This document shows positions 40,775 to 52,647 of a DNA stretch of 64,000 nt, piece by piece. The stretch is taken from positions 1 to 64,000 of the forward strand of contig NZ_CACRYJ010000068.1 of the NCBI RefSeq assembly GCF_902703175.1. The letters are read 5' to 3'. The DNA comes from Occultella aeris (GTDB lineage Bacteria > Actinomycetota > Actinomycetes > Actinomycetales > Beutenbergiaceae). Made by a program: the position numbers and the translations under genes. The notes below the pieces were generated by a model, which was not told where the DNA came from, ran no database searches, and worked only from the letters and a program-made list of their open reading frames with translations. Each line of letters begins with the position of its first letter. Position 1 is the first letter of the stretch.

Positions 40775-41794
40775 GTGGATGTCCACCCCTGGGCCTGGGG
40801 CGTAACCCTCGGCCTGATCGTCATCATGCTCACCGTCGACTTCGTCGGCCACGTGCGCAAGCCACACGCCCCCAGTCTCAAGGAGGCGGCACTCTGGTCC
40901 GCCGGCTACGTCGGAATCGCGCTGTTGTTCGGCGTGTACGTCTGGATGGTCTGGGGCGGCGACTTCGGCAACCAGTACTTCGCCGGCTACATCACCGAGA
41001 AGTCACTCTCGGTCGACAACCTGTTCGTGTTCGTCCTGATCATGGCCAGCTTCCGGGTACCCCGGGAGTATCAGCAGAAGGTGCTGCTGATCGGCATCGT
41101 GATCGCGCTCGCGCTGCGCACCGTCTTCATCTTCCTGGGCGCCGCGATCGTGAACGAGTTCGCCTGGGTCTTCTACATCTTCGGCGCGTTCCTGCTCTAC
41201 ACGGCGTACACGCAGATCAAGGCCAAGGACTCCGACGACGAGGAGTTCAAGGAGAACGCCGTCCTGCGTCTGGTCCGTCGGATCTTCCCCACCACGGAGG
41301 GCTTCGTGGGGGACAAGATGCTCGTGGTCCAGGACGGACGGCGTCACATCACGCCGATGCTGATCGTGATGCTGGCGATCGGCAGCGCGGACATCCTCTT
41401 CGCCGTCGACTCGATCCCGGCGATCTTCGGGCTCACCCAGGAGACCTACCTGATCTTCGCAGCGAACGCGTTCTCCTTGCTCGGCCTGCGGCAGCTGTTC
41501 TTCCTCATCGACGGGCTCCTCGACAAGCTCGTCTACCTCAACTACGGGCTGGCCGCGATCCTGGCCTTCATCGGCGCCAAGCTGGTGATCCACGCCATGC
41601 ACGAGAACGAGGTGCCGTTCATCAACGGGGGCGAGCCGATCCACGCCATCCCGGAGATCAGTACGAACGTCTCGCTGGTCGTGATCGTCGGCATCCTCGC
41701 CGTCACGACGGTCGCCTCGCTCACCTTCGGCAAGAAGCGCGCCGAGGCAGCGGCCACTGCACAGGAGCAGGAGCGCGAGCTCGACCCTCGCTGA
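40775..41794 (+). CDS. TerC-family integral membrane protein (Alx-like Mn2+ exporter)
   Basis: Membrane protein of 339 aa with about nine hydrophobic segments. The conserved acidic motifs in membrane helices are LSVDNLFVFVLIM and IGSADILFAVDSIPAIFGLT, and LRQLFFLIDGLLDKL follows. TerC/Alx proteins export or buffer Mn2+, and the Mn2+ riboswitch directly upstream strongly supports that role over tellurite resistance. The GTG start has GGAGG 8 nt upstream, inside the riboswitch's switching hairpin. A terminator follows. Confidence 0.92.
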   Translation: MDVHPWAWGVTLGLIVIMLTVDFVGHVRKPHAPSLKEAALWSAGYVGIALLFGVYVWMVWGGDFGNQYFAGYITEKSLSVDNLFVFVLIMASFRVPREYQQKVLLIGIVIALALRTVFIFLGAAIVNEFAWVFYIFGAFLLYTAYTQIKAKDSDDEEFKENAVLRLVRRIFPTTEGFVGDKMLVVQDGRRHITPMLIVMLAIGSADILFAVDSIPAIFGLTQETYLIFAANAFSLLGLRQLFFLIDGLLDKLVYLNYGLAAILAFIGAKLVIHAMHENEVPFINGGEPIHAIPEISTNVSLVVIVGILAVTTVASLTFGKKRAEAAATAQEQERELDPR

Positions 41795-41814
41795 CCCGCT
41801 CCTCAGTCACGACA

Positions 41815-41851
41815 CGCGAGTGCCGGCGGGCCCTGCCCGCCGGCATTCGTG
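41815..41851. terminator. bidirectional terminator after terC
   Basis: TGCCGGCGGG (41821-41830) pairs with CCCGCCGGCA (41836-41845), loop 5 nt. The stem extends outward through weaker pairs (CGCGAG with TTCGTG). It lies between terC and the convergent YciI gene. Confidence 0.8.
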
Positions 41852-41863
41852 CGTCGTCGCGGA

Positions 41864-42166
41864 TCAGTCGTTCTGCGCGGCGAACGGCCCGATCACGGGG
41901 TTCCACGCACGTACCGTCCGGTGCGTGATGAACTTCGCCCGCTGGAACGGGTCCTGGTCGAGGATCCGGCGCGCCGCGTCCGCGTCGTCGGCCGCCACGA
42001 GGAGCAGCGCACCGGGCGTGGCGCTGTCGAGCCACGGCCCGGAGGCCAGGAGCGTGCCCTTCTCGAGGAGGTCGCGCAGGTAGGCGCGGTGGTCCGGGCG
42101 GAGTTCGTCCATCTCGGCGGTGCGGGTGATGTCGTAGGTGTACTCGACGGCGAAGGTAGTCAGCAT
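41864..42166 (-). CDS. YciI-family protein
   Basis: Small protein of 100 aa with a dimeric ferredoxin-like fold: RPDHRAYLRDLLEKGTLLASGPW carries the conserved His and the Gly-Pro turn, and ARRILDQDPFQRAKFITHRTVRAWNPV the Asp-Pro-F motif. The function of the family is not settled; the active-site-like His-Asp pair suggests a small-molecule enzyme. It lies 10 nt downstream of the AraC regulator's stop on the same strand, so the two may be co-transcribed. Confidence 0.88.
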   Translation of the reverse strand: MLTTFAVEYTYDITRTAEMDELRPDHRAYLRDLLEKGTLLASGPWLDSATPGALLLVAADDADAARRILDQDPFQRAKFITHRTVRAWNPVIGPFAAQND

Positions 42167-42176
42167 GCCTGCGACA

Positions 42177-43115
42177 TTACTGGCCCGGCAGGCCTCGCGG
42201 CGCGCTGGTCAGGCTCTGCCGGTACCGCAACGGTGACAGTCCGACCTGCCGTTTGAACGCGGTGCTGAACGCACTTTCGGACGCGTACCCGAGCTGCGCG
42301 GCGAGGGTTCCGACGCGAACCTCGTCGTCGCGCAGTGCCCGTTGGGCGAGCAGCATCCGCCACCGGGCGAGGTAGGTCAGCGGCGGGATGCCCGCCACGC
42401 TCCGGAAATGCTCGGCGAACGACGTGCGCGACATCGCCGCCGCCCCGGCCAGGTCCGCGAGGCTCCAGGGCGCGCCGGGCTCGGCGTGCATCATGGCGAT
42501 GGCTGGCCGCAACCGCTCGTTCGTCAGGACCCGAAGCCAGCCCGGCGGCAGGTCCGCCTGCCCGGCGTGGGCGCGCACCATCTCGAGCACGAGGAGCTGG
42601 ACGTGCTGTCGGATCGCGAACTCGGCGCCGATCCGAGGCAACCGCACCTCCTCGAACAGGCGGTGGAGCGTGCCGCGCAGGCTGGTGGCGCTCGGGTCGG
42701 ATCCGCGCAGGTGTGCCACCGGTGGCAGTGCCTGCATCAGCAGCGTCCGGCCGGCCGGGTTGAGGTCGATCCGACCGCCAACGATGGCGTCGGTGCGGTG
42801 GTCGGTGACGGCAGGGTCGGTGAGCGGGCCGTTCTCCTCGGGCCGGATCTCGCGAGGTGGCCCATCGCCGCTGCCACCCTCCAGCTCGAGCCAGGCCCGG
42901 TTGTTCAGCATGGCGACATCGCCCGGCTCGAGCTCGAGGGGAGCGTCGATGCCGTCCGTGGTCAGCCGTGCTCGGCCGCTGACGACGGCGAAGAACTTGA
43001 GCGGCGTCTGGAGCGGACCTCGCGAGACCCACCGGTCGCGGGCCACGAAACCGCCGGAGAGCACGCCGCGGACCTCGACCAGATCGAACACCTCGGACAG
43101 CTGGTCTGCGCTCAT
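42177..43115 (-). CDS. AraC-family transcriptional regulator (cupin type)
   Basis: About 312 aa. The N-terminal part is a cupin-like sensing domain (AraC_binding type: KFFAVVSGRARLTTDG, LELEPGDVAMLNN). The C-terminus has two HTH motifs, WSLADLAGAAAMSRTSFAEHF and RVGTLAAQLGYASESAFSTAFKRQ, followed by the family's GLSPLRYR. ATG 43115 is preferred: GATAGT sits 6 nt upstream, suggesting a leaderless transcript; GTG 43148 is the alternative. It is divergent from the SDR gene with 73 nt between starts and probably controls it. Confidence 0.88.
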   Translation of the reverse strand: MSADQLSEVFDLVEVRGVLSGGFVARDRWVSRGPLQTPLKFFAVVSGRARLTTDGIDAPLELEPGDVAMLNNRAWLELEGGSGDGPPREIRPEENGPLTDPAVTDHRTDAIVGGRIDLNPAGRTLLMQALPPVAHLRGSDPSATSLRGTLHRLFEEVRLPRIGAEFAIRQHVQLLVLEMVRAHAGQADLPPGWLRVLTNERLRPAIAMMHAEPGAPWSLADLAGAAAMSRTSFAEHFRSVAGIPPLTYLARWRMLLAQRALRDDEVRVGTLAAQLGYASESAFSTAFKRQVGLSPLRYRQSLTSAPRGLPGQ

Positions 43116-43188
43116 GTTCGTACTATCGCGAAGGAAATATGGATCCACAAGTATTCAAGGTCCCGCCGCCGCTGACGACGATGGAGGC

Positions 43189-44226
43189 ATGAGAGACACC
43201 ACCACACGCCAGCAGTACCCGGTCGGGTCCGGATTCACCCCCTCCTCGACGGCGGACGACGTACTCGCGGGCATCGACCTGACCGGCCACAACGTGATCA
43301 TCACCGGAGGCCATTCCGGGCTCGGCCTGGTGGCCACCCGCGCGCTGGCCCGGGTCGGTGCCTCGGTCACCGTGGGATCCCGTGACATCGACCGGGCAGC
43401 CGAGGCGGTCGCCGGCATCGAGCACGTCGAGGTCGGCCGGCTGGACCTGCTGGACCCGGGCTCGATCGCCGACTTCGCGGCGTGCTTCCTAGACACCGGG
43501 CGGCCGCTGCACATCCTGATCAACAACGCGGGCTTCCCCGGCTCGGCCGAGATCGTCCGGGACGCGCGTGGTTATGAGGCGCAGTTCGCGGTGAACCACC
43601 TCGGCCACTTCCAGCTGACACTCGCCCTGTATCCCGCCCTCCGTGCCGCACGCGGGGCCCGGGTCGTGACCACCACCTCCGGCGCCCAGCGGGCCTCCGA
43701 CATCCTGTGGGACGACCCGAACTTCACCACCGGGGCCCACGACTTCGGCCTCTCCTACGCACAGTCGAAGACCGCGAACGTGCTGTTCTCCGTCGAACTC
43801 GACCGGCGCTGGGCCGCCGACGGCATCCGCGGGTACGCCCCGCACCCGGGCATCGTGCCGGCCACCTCGTTCAACCGGTCGGTCGGCGAGGACGCGCAGC
43901 GCGCCATGCTCCTCATCGACGCTGCCGGCCGGCCGATCATCGAGCCGGACCGAGGCAAGAAGACCCCGGAGCAGGGGGCCGCGACGATCGTGTTCGCAGC
44001 CACCAGCCCGCTGCTCGACGGTATCGGCGGCGTGTACCTGAACAACTCCGACATCTCACCCGTCGACCCGGACCTGCGGCCCATCGACCTCACCGATCCC
44101 GGCGTCGACGTCCCGGTCGACGTGGCGCCGCACGCCATCGATCCCGGATCCGCCCGGCGCCTCTGGGCCATGAGCGAGCGGATGATCGGCCGCGAGGCAC
44201 CCGGTGGGCCGGGCGAGGACCGCTAG
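43189..44226 (+). CDS. short-chain dehydrogenase/reductase
   Basis: Classical-type SDR of 345 aa. The cofactor loop is NVIITGGHSGLGLVATRAL (T-G-x-x-x-G-x-G), followed by LINNAGFPG (NAG motif), and the catalytic Ser and Y-x-x-x-K are TTTSGAQ and LSYAQSKTANVLF. The sequence resembles the retinol dehydrogenase/WW-oxidoreductase-like branch, which is longer than most. The substrate is unknown. GACGAT lies 6 nt before the ATG, so the mRNA may be leaderless. The divergent AraC gene is the likely regulator. Confidence 0.9.
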   Translation: MRDTTTRQQYPVGSGFTPSSTADDVLAGIDLTGHNVIITGGHSGLGLVATRALARVGASVTVGSRDIDRAAEAVAGIEHVEVGRLDLLDPGSIADFAACFLDTGRPLHILINNAGFPGSAEIVRDARGYEAQFAVNHLGHFQLTLALYPALRAARGARVVTTTSGAQRASDILWDDPNFTTGAHDFGLSYAQSKTANVLFSVELDRRWAADGIRGYAPHPGIVPATSFNRSVGEDAQRAMLLIDAAGRPIIEPDRGKKTPEQGAATIVFAATSPLLDGIGGVYLNNSDISPVDPDLRPIDLTDPGVDVPVDVAPHAIDPGSARRLWAMSERMIGREAPGGPGEDR

Positions 44227-44230
44227 CGCG

Positions 44231-44917
44231 TCACCAGCCGCGCTCGCGCCACTGCGCCAGCTGTCCGCGTTCGGCGCCCAGCGTCGTGTTGTCGCCGTGC
44301 CCGGGGTGGACCACCGCGTCGTCGTCGTACACGCCGAAGAGCCGGTCCTCGACGTCGTCGATGAGCGAGGCGAACTCGGCGGGCGAGCCGGTCCTGCCCA
44401 CCCCACCCGGGAACAGCGAGTCGCCCGTGAACAGATGAACCCGGCCTCCGCCGTCGCCCCGGTCCTCGCGGAAGGCGAGCGCCACCGAACCCGGCGTGTG
44501 TCCGCGCAGGCCGACCACGGCGAGGTCCACCCCGCCGAGGGTGAGCGTGTCGCCATGGGCGAGTTCGCCGTCGGCCGGGATCGGCAGCTCGTCGGCGTCG
44601 GCGGTGCCAGCGAGCACCCGCGCGCCGGTCTCGGCGGCCACCTCGGCCAGCGCACGGTGGTGGTCCCAGTGCCGGTGGGTGGTGACGACGGCCGTGACCG
44701 GCCCACCGCCCGCCTCGGCGACGAGCGCCAGCACCCGTGCGGCGTCGTCGGCGGCGTCGATGATCAGGTGCGCGCCGCCGTCCGGCTCGGTGAGCACGTA
44801 GCAGTTGTTGTCCTGCGCGGACACGCTGGCCTTGCGGATCTCCAGGCCCGGCACCACCCAGTGGGCGGACGGACCGCCCGGACTGACGTGCCCGGGCACG
44901 AACGCTGCGCTGTTCAC
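44231..44917 (-). CDS. MBL-fold metallo-hydrolase (glyoxalase II-like)
   Basis: Protein of 228 aa. The metal-binding HxHxDH is TTHRHWDHHRAL, with further ligands in LRGHTPGSVAL, FTGDSLFPGGVGR and VHPGHGDNTTLGAE. The arrangement matches hydroxyacylglutathione hydrolase-like enzymes; in an actinomycete the thiol ester would more likely be a mycothiol derivative or another thioester. Its GTG start overlaps the stop of the GH15 gene by 4 nt, so it is the second gene of that operon. Confidence 0.88.
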   Translation of the reverse strand: MNSAAFVPGHVSPGGPSAHWVVPGLEIRKASVSAQDNNCYVLTEPDGGAHLIIDAADDAARVLALVAEAGGGPVTAVVTTHRHWDHHRALAEVAAETGARVLAGTADADELPIPADGELAHGDTLTLGGVDLAVVGLRGHTPGSVALAFREDRGDGGGRVHLFTGDSLFPGGVGRTGSPAEFASLIDDVEDRLFGVYDDDAVVHPGHGDNTTLGAERGQLAQWRERGW

Positions 44918-46713
44918 GCCGTGGCCTCCAGGGTGTGGGCGGCGCGCACCAGTGCGAGGTGGGAGAGCGCCTGTGGGAAGTTGCCCGCGAACCGGGCGTT
45001 GGTCGGGTCGTACTCCTCGGCGAGCAGCCCGAGGTCGTTGACGGTGGCGACGAGCTCGGACATCCGCCGGGCGGCCTCGTCCGTGCGCCCGATCCGCGCG
45101 AGCGCGTCCACCAGCCAGAACGAGCACGCATAGAAGTGGTGCTCGCCCGCGGGCAGCCCGTCCACGCCGGTGGCGGTGTGGTAGCGCAGCACGTGCGGCC
45201 CGTGCGCGAGTTCCGCGTCGATCCGGGTCACCGTACCGACGATCCGCGGGTCATCGGGTGGCAGGAAGTGCACCTGGAGCAACTGCAGGAGGGAAGCGTC
45301 CACCTCGGTGGACCCGTAGTGCTGCGTGAAACTGTTGGTCGCGGGGTCGTAGCCGTGGGCGAGGATGTCCGCGCGGATCTCCTCGCGCGCGGCGTGCCAC
45401 TTCTTGATCGGGCCGGGCAGGCCGTGCGCCGCCACGCCGTGGATGGCCCGGTCGACGGCGGCCCAGCACATCACCTTCGACTGGGTGAAGTGCTGCCTCT
45501 CGCCGCGGATCTCCCAGATGCCGTGGTCGGGGTCGCGCCACCGCTCGAGCATGTCCTCCACCAGGTGGACCTGCAGCGACCAGGAATCCTCGCTCTCGAC
45601 CAGGCCGGCCTCGCGAGCCTGGTCGAGAGCGACCATCACCTCACCGAGGACGTCGTTCTGGACCTGCCCGACGGCGCCGTTCCCGATCCGTACCGGGGCG
45701 GAGGCCGCGTAGCCGGGTAGGTGGGGCAGTTCCCGCTCGGGCAGGTCGCGACCGCCGTCCATGCGGTACATGATCTGCAGGTCCTCGTAGTCGCCGGCGA
45801 CGGCGCGCAGCAGCCAGGACCGCCAGCCGGCTGCCTCCTCGCGGTACCCGAAGTCGAGCAGCGCCTCGAGCGTGAGCGAGGCGTCCCGCAGCCAGCAGTA
45901 GCGGTAGTCCCAGTTGCGCACCCCACCGAACTCCTCCGGAAGTGACGTGGTGACCGCGGCCGCGATCCCGCCGGTCTCGTCGTTCGTGAGCAGACGCAGC
46001 ACGAGCAGCGACCGCTTGACGGCGTCGGGGTACGCGCCGCCGTACTCACCCGCCGACGCCCAGGCGTCCCAGATGCCGGCCGTGGCACCGAGGAAGTCGT
46101 CGGCCGGAAGCGACTCCGGGACGTCCGCCCACGAGGGGGTCCAGGTCAGGCTGAACTGGATCCGCTCGCCGGCGAGGACGTCGAAGTCGTCCTCGTGGCG
46201 CTTGTCGGTGGCGCGGGGGAGCCGGTCACCGTGCAGGGTCAGCGCGTCCGGGCCGGCGACCGCCCGGATCACCGGCTTCCCGTTCGGATCCTCGGTGCGG
46301 CGTACCCACGGCGCGATGGCGCCGTACCCGAACCGGATGACCAGTTCGTGTCGGAACGACACCGTGCCCTCGAGGCCCTCGATGCGGCGCAGCACGTCGG
46401 CGCGCTCGTCCTCCATCGGCATCCACTCGGTCACCCGGGCCCGGCCGGTCGCGGTGGTGTACACGGTGGTCAGCACGAACGACCCGCCGTCGTAGGTGCG
46501 TCGCACGTCGGTCGCGTCCGGGGCGGTGATGAGCCACCGGCCGTTCTCGGGGGTGCCGAGGAGGTTCGCGAAGCACGCCGGCGAGTCCAGGGCGGGCAGA
46601 CACAGCCAGTCGATGGAGCCGGTCCGGCTGACGAGGGCGGCGGTGCGGGAGTCTCCGAGGACGGCGTAGTCCTCGATCGGCGTGCGCGATGCGGCTGTGC
46701 CTGGGCTGCTCAT
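44914..46713 (-). CDS. glycoside hydrolase family 15 protein (trehalase/glucoamylase-like)
   Basis: Cytoplasmic enzyme of 599 aa. The N-terminal beta-sandwich starts [30 protein letters not shown]. The (alpha/alpha)6 domain follows, with [19 protein letters not shown], the acid residue in HGIWEIRGE and the base in [23 protein letters not shown]. In actinomycetes several proteins of this type hydrolyse trehalose; glucoamylase-type action on alpha-glucans is the alternative. ATG 46713 is chosen, with CACAAT 7 nt upstream; longer starts overlap the uvrA promoter region and uvrA's own 5' end. Confidence 0.88.
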   Translation of the reverse strand: MSSPGTAASRTPIEDYAVLGDSRTAALVSRTGSIDWLCLPALDSPACFANLLGTPENGRWLITAPDATDVRRTYDGGSFVLTTVYTTATGRARVTEWMPMEDERADVLRRIEGLEGTVSFRHELVIRFGYGAIAPWVRRTEDPNGKPVIRAVAGPDALTLHGDRLPRATDKRHEDDFDVLAGERIQFSLTWTPSWADVPESLPADDFLGATAGIWDAWASAGEYGGAYPDAVKRSLLVLRLLTNDETGGIAAAVTTSLPEEFGGVRNWDYRYCWLRDASLTLEALLDFGYREEAAGWRSWLLRAVAGDYEDLQIMYRMDGGRDLPERELPHLPGYAASAPVRIGNGAVGQVQNDVLGEVMVALDQAREAGLVESEDSWSLQVHLVEDMLERWRDPDHGIWEIRGERQHFTQSKVMCWAAVDRAIHGVAAHGLPGPIKKWHAAREEIRADILAHGYDPATNSFTQHYGSTEVDASLLQLLQVHFLPPDDPRIVGTVTRIDAELAHGPHVLRYHTATGVDGLPAGEHHFYACSFWLVDALARIGRTDEAARRMSELVATVNDLGLLAEEYDPTNARFAGNFPQALSHLALVRAAHTLEATA

Positions 46714-46783
46714 CCCAGCCATTGTGGCCGGTGCCGGTGGGCAGCGCAGGCGCACGGCGCGCCGAGTCGGCACCGACACGCCG

Positions 46784-46799
46784 TCGAACGGTTGTACGA
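46784..46799. promoter_or_regulatory. SOS-box-like (LexA) site upstream of uvrA
   Basis: TCGAAC-GGTT-GTACGA matches the actinobacterial LexA consensus TCGAAC-N4-GTTCGA at 11 of 12 defined positions. It lies 30-45 nt before the uvrA GTG and overlaps the expected -35 region, so LexA binding would repress uvrA until DNA damage. Confidence 0.6.
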
Positions 46800-46815
46800 T
46801 GTCCGAGATTCGACT

Positions 46816-46821
46816 TACCAT
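46816..46821 (+). promoter_or_regulatory. -10-like box, uvrA
   Basis: TACCAT is followed by 7 nt and then the GTG start; a leaderless transcript is inferred. The ATG inside this region (46820) is a possible alternative start. Confidence 0.45.
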
Positions 46822-46828
46822 GTTGGGC

Positions 46829-49765
<2,937 letters not shown>

Positions 49766-49773
49766 GGTGGCCC

Positions 49774-49798
49774 GCGACACCCCTGGCCGGGGTGTGGC
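49774..49798 (+). terminator. uvrA terminator hairpin
   Basis: ACACCCC (49777-49783) pairs with GGGGTGT (49789-49795), loop TGGCC, just after the uvrA stop. The next 240 nt up to the OsmC gene show no recognisable gene. Confidence 0.65.
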
Positions 49799-50036
49799 GG
49801 CTCGCCGTTCCTCGAGCAGGACCTCCACCTCCGGGTCGACCGTGACGAGCGATCCGCCCCGGCTCACCGGGACGTGGCCGCGCGAGGGTGCGGTCGTGCG
49901 GCGGATGGGCTGCTTGGGCCGCGGAATGGCACCCTCGCGGATGGCGCGACTGTGCGACCGTGCGATCTTGCGGCCCATCCGTCGCATGAGCCGCAAGATG
50001 ACACCCTCGGGACCCCAGCCGCCGGCCGGTCGCTCC

Positions 50037-50525
50037 TCACACGCCCTGGGGTGCTCCCACCTCGGTTGCCAGCGGCGCGTGCCGCACGGGGAAGTTCACG
50101 GACCGTGCGATGAAGCAGTGGTCGTGCGCCTCCTGGTGCAGCGTGGCGATCTGCTCCTCGGAGACCTCCGCCGCCACGGTCACCCCGGGGTGCAGCACCA
50201 CCTCGGTGAACTGCCCGGCACCCGCCGTCTCCACGCGCATCGTCCCGGTGGCCCGGTCCGTGTAACCGACCACCACCACGCCCGCCATCGCAGCTCGGTG
50301 CAGGAACCAGAGCATGTGGCACTGGCTCAGCGAGGCGACGAACAGCTCCTCCGGCGAGTACCGCGAGGGGTCCCCGCGGAACGCAGCGTCCGAGGATCCC
50401 GGCAGCGGCGGCTTTTCGCCGATCTGCACCACGTGATCTCGGGTGTATGAGGTGTAGGTCTCGGTGCCGTGCTCTCCGGCGCCGGTCCAGTCCACGTTGA
50501 CCGTGTACATGTGCAGCGGGCCCAT
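50037..50525 (-). CDS. OsmC-family protein (second copy)
   Basis: About 162 aa. EELFVASLSQCHMLWFLHRAA carries the first redox Cys, and HDHCFIARSVNFPVRHAP the second, so the peroxidase pair is present. It is closer to the YhfA/OsmC-like branch than to the protein at 26.3 kb. ATG 50525 is preferred because TAGCGT lies exactly 6 nt upstream (leaderless arrangement); it is divergent from uvrC with 33 nt between starts. Confidence 0.85.
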   Translation of the reverse strand: MGPLHMYTVNVDWTGAGEHGTETYTSYTRDHVVQIGEKPPLPGSSDAAFRGDPSRYSPEELFVASLSQCHMLWFLHRAAMAGVVVVGYTDRATGTMRVETAGAGQFTEVVLHPGVTVAAEVSEEQIATLHQEAHDHCFIARSVNFPVRHAPLATEVGAPQGV

Positions 50526-50551
50526 TGACACACGCTAGCGCGAACTAGTCT
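50525..50551 (+). promoter_or_regulatory. uvrC promoter
   Basis: TTGACA (50525-50530) is a consensus -35. TAGTCT (50546-50551) is the -10, 15 nt away (short spacer), with 7 nt to the uvrC ATG. The transcript would start at the ATG. Confidence 0.5.
50532..50537 (-). promoter_or_regulatory. -10-like box, OsmC gene
   Basis: On the minus strand TAGCGT is followed by 6 nt and the ATG at 50525. It lies inside the uvrC promoter, so the two promoters overlap face to face. Confidence 0.45.
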
Positions 50552-50558
50552 TGAGGGC

Positions 50559-52634
50559 ATGGCTGATCCCTCCACGTACCGACCCAAGCCGGGGGAGATC
50601 CCCGAGTCACCCGGCGTCTACCGGTTCCGGGACCCGCACGGACGGGTCATCTACGTGGGCAAGGCGATCAACCTCCGCTCCCGGCTGAGCAGTTACTTCC
50701 AGAACATCACCGCCCTGCACCCCCGCACCCAGCAGATGGTCACCACCGCGAGCTCGGTGGAGTGGACCGTCGTGGCGACCGAGGTCGAGTCACTGGCGCT
50801 GGAGTACTCCTGGATCAAGGAGTACGACCCCCGGTTCAACGTCAAGTACCGCGACGACAAGTCCTACCCGTACCTTGCCGTCACGATGGGCGAGGAGGTG
50901 CCGCGGGTGCAGGTGATGCGCGGTGCGAAGCGCAAGGGCACCCGCTACTTCGGCCCCTACTCCCACGCCTGGGCGATCCGCGAGACCGTCGACCTGCTGC
51001 TGCGGGTCTTCCCGATCCGCAGCTGCTCACCCGGGGTCTACAAGCGCGCCGCGCAGTCCGGGCGGCCGTGCCTGCTCGGCTACATCGACAAGTGCGCGGC
51101 GCCCTGTGTCGGCCGGATCTCGGTCGAGGACCACCGCGACCTCGCCGACGACTTCTGCGACTTCATGGCCGGCAACACCGGGTCCGCGGTGAGCCGCCTC
51201 GAGGCGCAGATGAAGGCCGCCGCGGGTGAGCTCGACTTCGAGCGGGCCGCGCGCCTGCGCGACGACCTCGGGGCGCTGCGCAAGGTGGTCGAGAAGAACG
51301 CCGTCGTGCTCGGCGACGACACCGATGTGGACGTGTTCGCGATGGCCAGCGACGACCTCGAGGCCTCGGTGCAGGTGTTCCACGTGCGCGGCGGCCGGGT
51401 CCGCGGTCAGCGCGGCTGGGTGACCGAGCGGGTCGAGGACCTCCGCCCCGGGGAACTCGTCGAGCGTCTCCTCGAGCAGGTCTACGGCGACATCGCCGCG
51501 AGCCCCGACGCCGAGAGCTCCGAGCGGGCCGTGCCGCGGGAGATCATCGTGCCAACCGTCCCGGACAACGTGGCCCAGATCGAACTGTGGCTCAGCGAGA
51601 TCCGCGGTGCGAAGGTCCGCGTGCGGATGGCCCAGCGCGGTGACAAGCGTGCCCTCGCCGAGACCGTCGAGAGCAACGCCAAGGCGGCGCTCGCCCTGCA
51701 CAAGACCCGCCGGGCCGGCGACCTCACCGCCCGGTCGCACGCGCTCGCCGACCTCCAGGAGCACCTCGGCCTGAGCGAGTCACCGCTGCGGATCGAGTGC
51801 TACGACATCTCCCACACCCAGGGCACCGAGCAGGTCGGCTCGATGGTCGTGTTCGAGGACGGGCTGCCCCGCAAGAGCGAGTACCGGCACTTCGTGGTGC
51901 GCGGCCCGGACGGCACCGGAGCCCGCGATGACACCGAGGCCATGAACGAGGTCCTCACCCGCCGGTTCCGGCGCTACCTCGCCGAGCCGGCCGGGTCGCC
52001 GACCCAGGAGGAGGTCGACGGCGGTGCCCCGCTCGGCCTCGACGGTGCGGCCGCGTCCGTGGCCGTGGACGAGACCACGGTCGACGGCGCAGCTCGGGTG
52101 ACGCCGTCGGGTCCCCTCGACCTGTCCCCGGGTGAGGCCGGCGCGGGGGCGCCGAAGAAGAGGTTCGCCTATCCGCCGAACCTCGTGGTGGTCGACGGCG
52201 GTGCACCGCAGGTCGCGGCCGCCCAGTCCGCGCTGGATGCGCTGGGCATCGTGGATGTGGCGCTGGTCGGGCTGGCCAAGCGGCTCGAGGAGGTCTGGGT
52301 GCCGGGGGAGGAGTTCCCGCTCGTGCTGCCCCGTACCAGCGACGGGCTGTTCCTGCTACAACGGCTGCGTGATGAGGCCCACAGGTTCGCGATCACCCAC
52401 CACCGCAAGCGCCGCGCCAAGGGCATGACCCGGTCCGCGCTGGACTCGGTGCCCGGTCTCGGCCCGACCCGCCAGTCCGCGCTGCTCAAGGCGTTCGGCT
52501 CGGTGCGGGCGATCCGGGCGGCCTCCGTGGCCGAGATCGGACAGGTGCCCGGGATCGGGCCGAAGATGGCCGCGACCATCGCGGAAGCGCTGGCTCCGGA
52601 GGCGGACCGGCGGGCCGACGTTGCCCGAACGTGA
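50559..52634 (+). CDS. uvrC: excinuclease ABC subunit UvrC
   Basis: Dual-incision nuclease of excision repair, 691 aa. The GIY-YIG domain ([19 protein letters not shown]) makes the 3' cut. A cysteine cluster follows ([25 protein letters not shown]). The UVR motif (about 208-243) binds UvrB. The RNase H-like domain with [11 protein letters not shown] makes the 5' cut, and two helix-hairpin-helix motifs end the protein ([26 protein letters not shown]). Between the RNase H-like start and PNLVVVDGG there is an Ala/Gly/Asp-rich insert of about 55 residues, probably a disordered loop. Confidence 0.97.
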   Translation: MADPSTYRPKPGEIPESPGVYRFRDPHGRVIYVGKAINLRSRLSSYFQNITALHPRTQQMVTTASSVEWTVVATEVESLALEYSWIKEYDPRFNVKYRDDKSYPYLAVTMGEEVPRVQVMRGAKRKGTRYFGPYSHAWAIRETVDLLLRVFPIRSCSPGVYKRAAQSGRPCLLGYIDKCAAPCVGRISVEDHRDLADDFCDFMAGNTGSAVSRLEAQMKAAAGELDFERAARLRDDLGALRKVVEKNAVVLGDDTDVDVFAMASDDLEASVQVFHVRGGRVRGQRGWVTERVEDLRPGELVERLLEQVYGDIAASPDAESSERAVPREIIVPTVPDNVAQIELWLSEIRGAKVRVRMAQRGDKRALAETVESNAKAALALHKTRRAGDLTARSHALADLQEHLGLSESPLRIECYDISHTQGTEQVGSMVVFEDGLPRKSEYRHFVVRGPDGTGARDDTEAMNEVLTRRFRRYLAEPAGSPTQEEVDGGAPLGLDGAAASVAVDETTVDGAARVTPSGPLDLSPGEAGAGAPKKRFAYPPNLVVVDGGAPQVAAAQSALDALGIVDVALVGLAKRLEEVWVPGEEFPLVLPRTSDGLFLLQRLRDEAHRFAITHHRKRRAKGMTRSALDSVPGLGPTRQSALLKAFGSVRAIRAASVAEIGQVPGIGPKMAATIAEALAPEADRRADVART

Positions 52635-52647
52635 CATTCTGAGACCC

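Noticed and set aside
49800-50036. possible small gene between uvrA and the OsmC gene
   Set aside because: Short frames on both strands are Arg-rich and repetitive, without ribosome binding sites or motifs.
50538-50555. possible SOS box before uvrC (GCGAAC...CTTGAG)
   Set aside because: Only the left half matches the LexA consensus; the right half has two of six bases.
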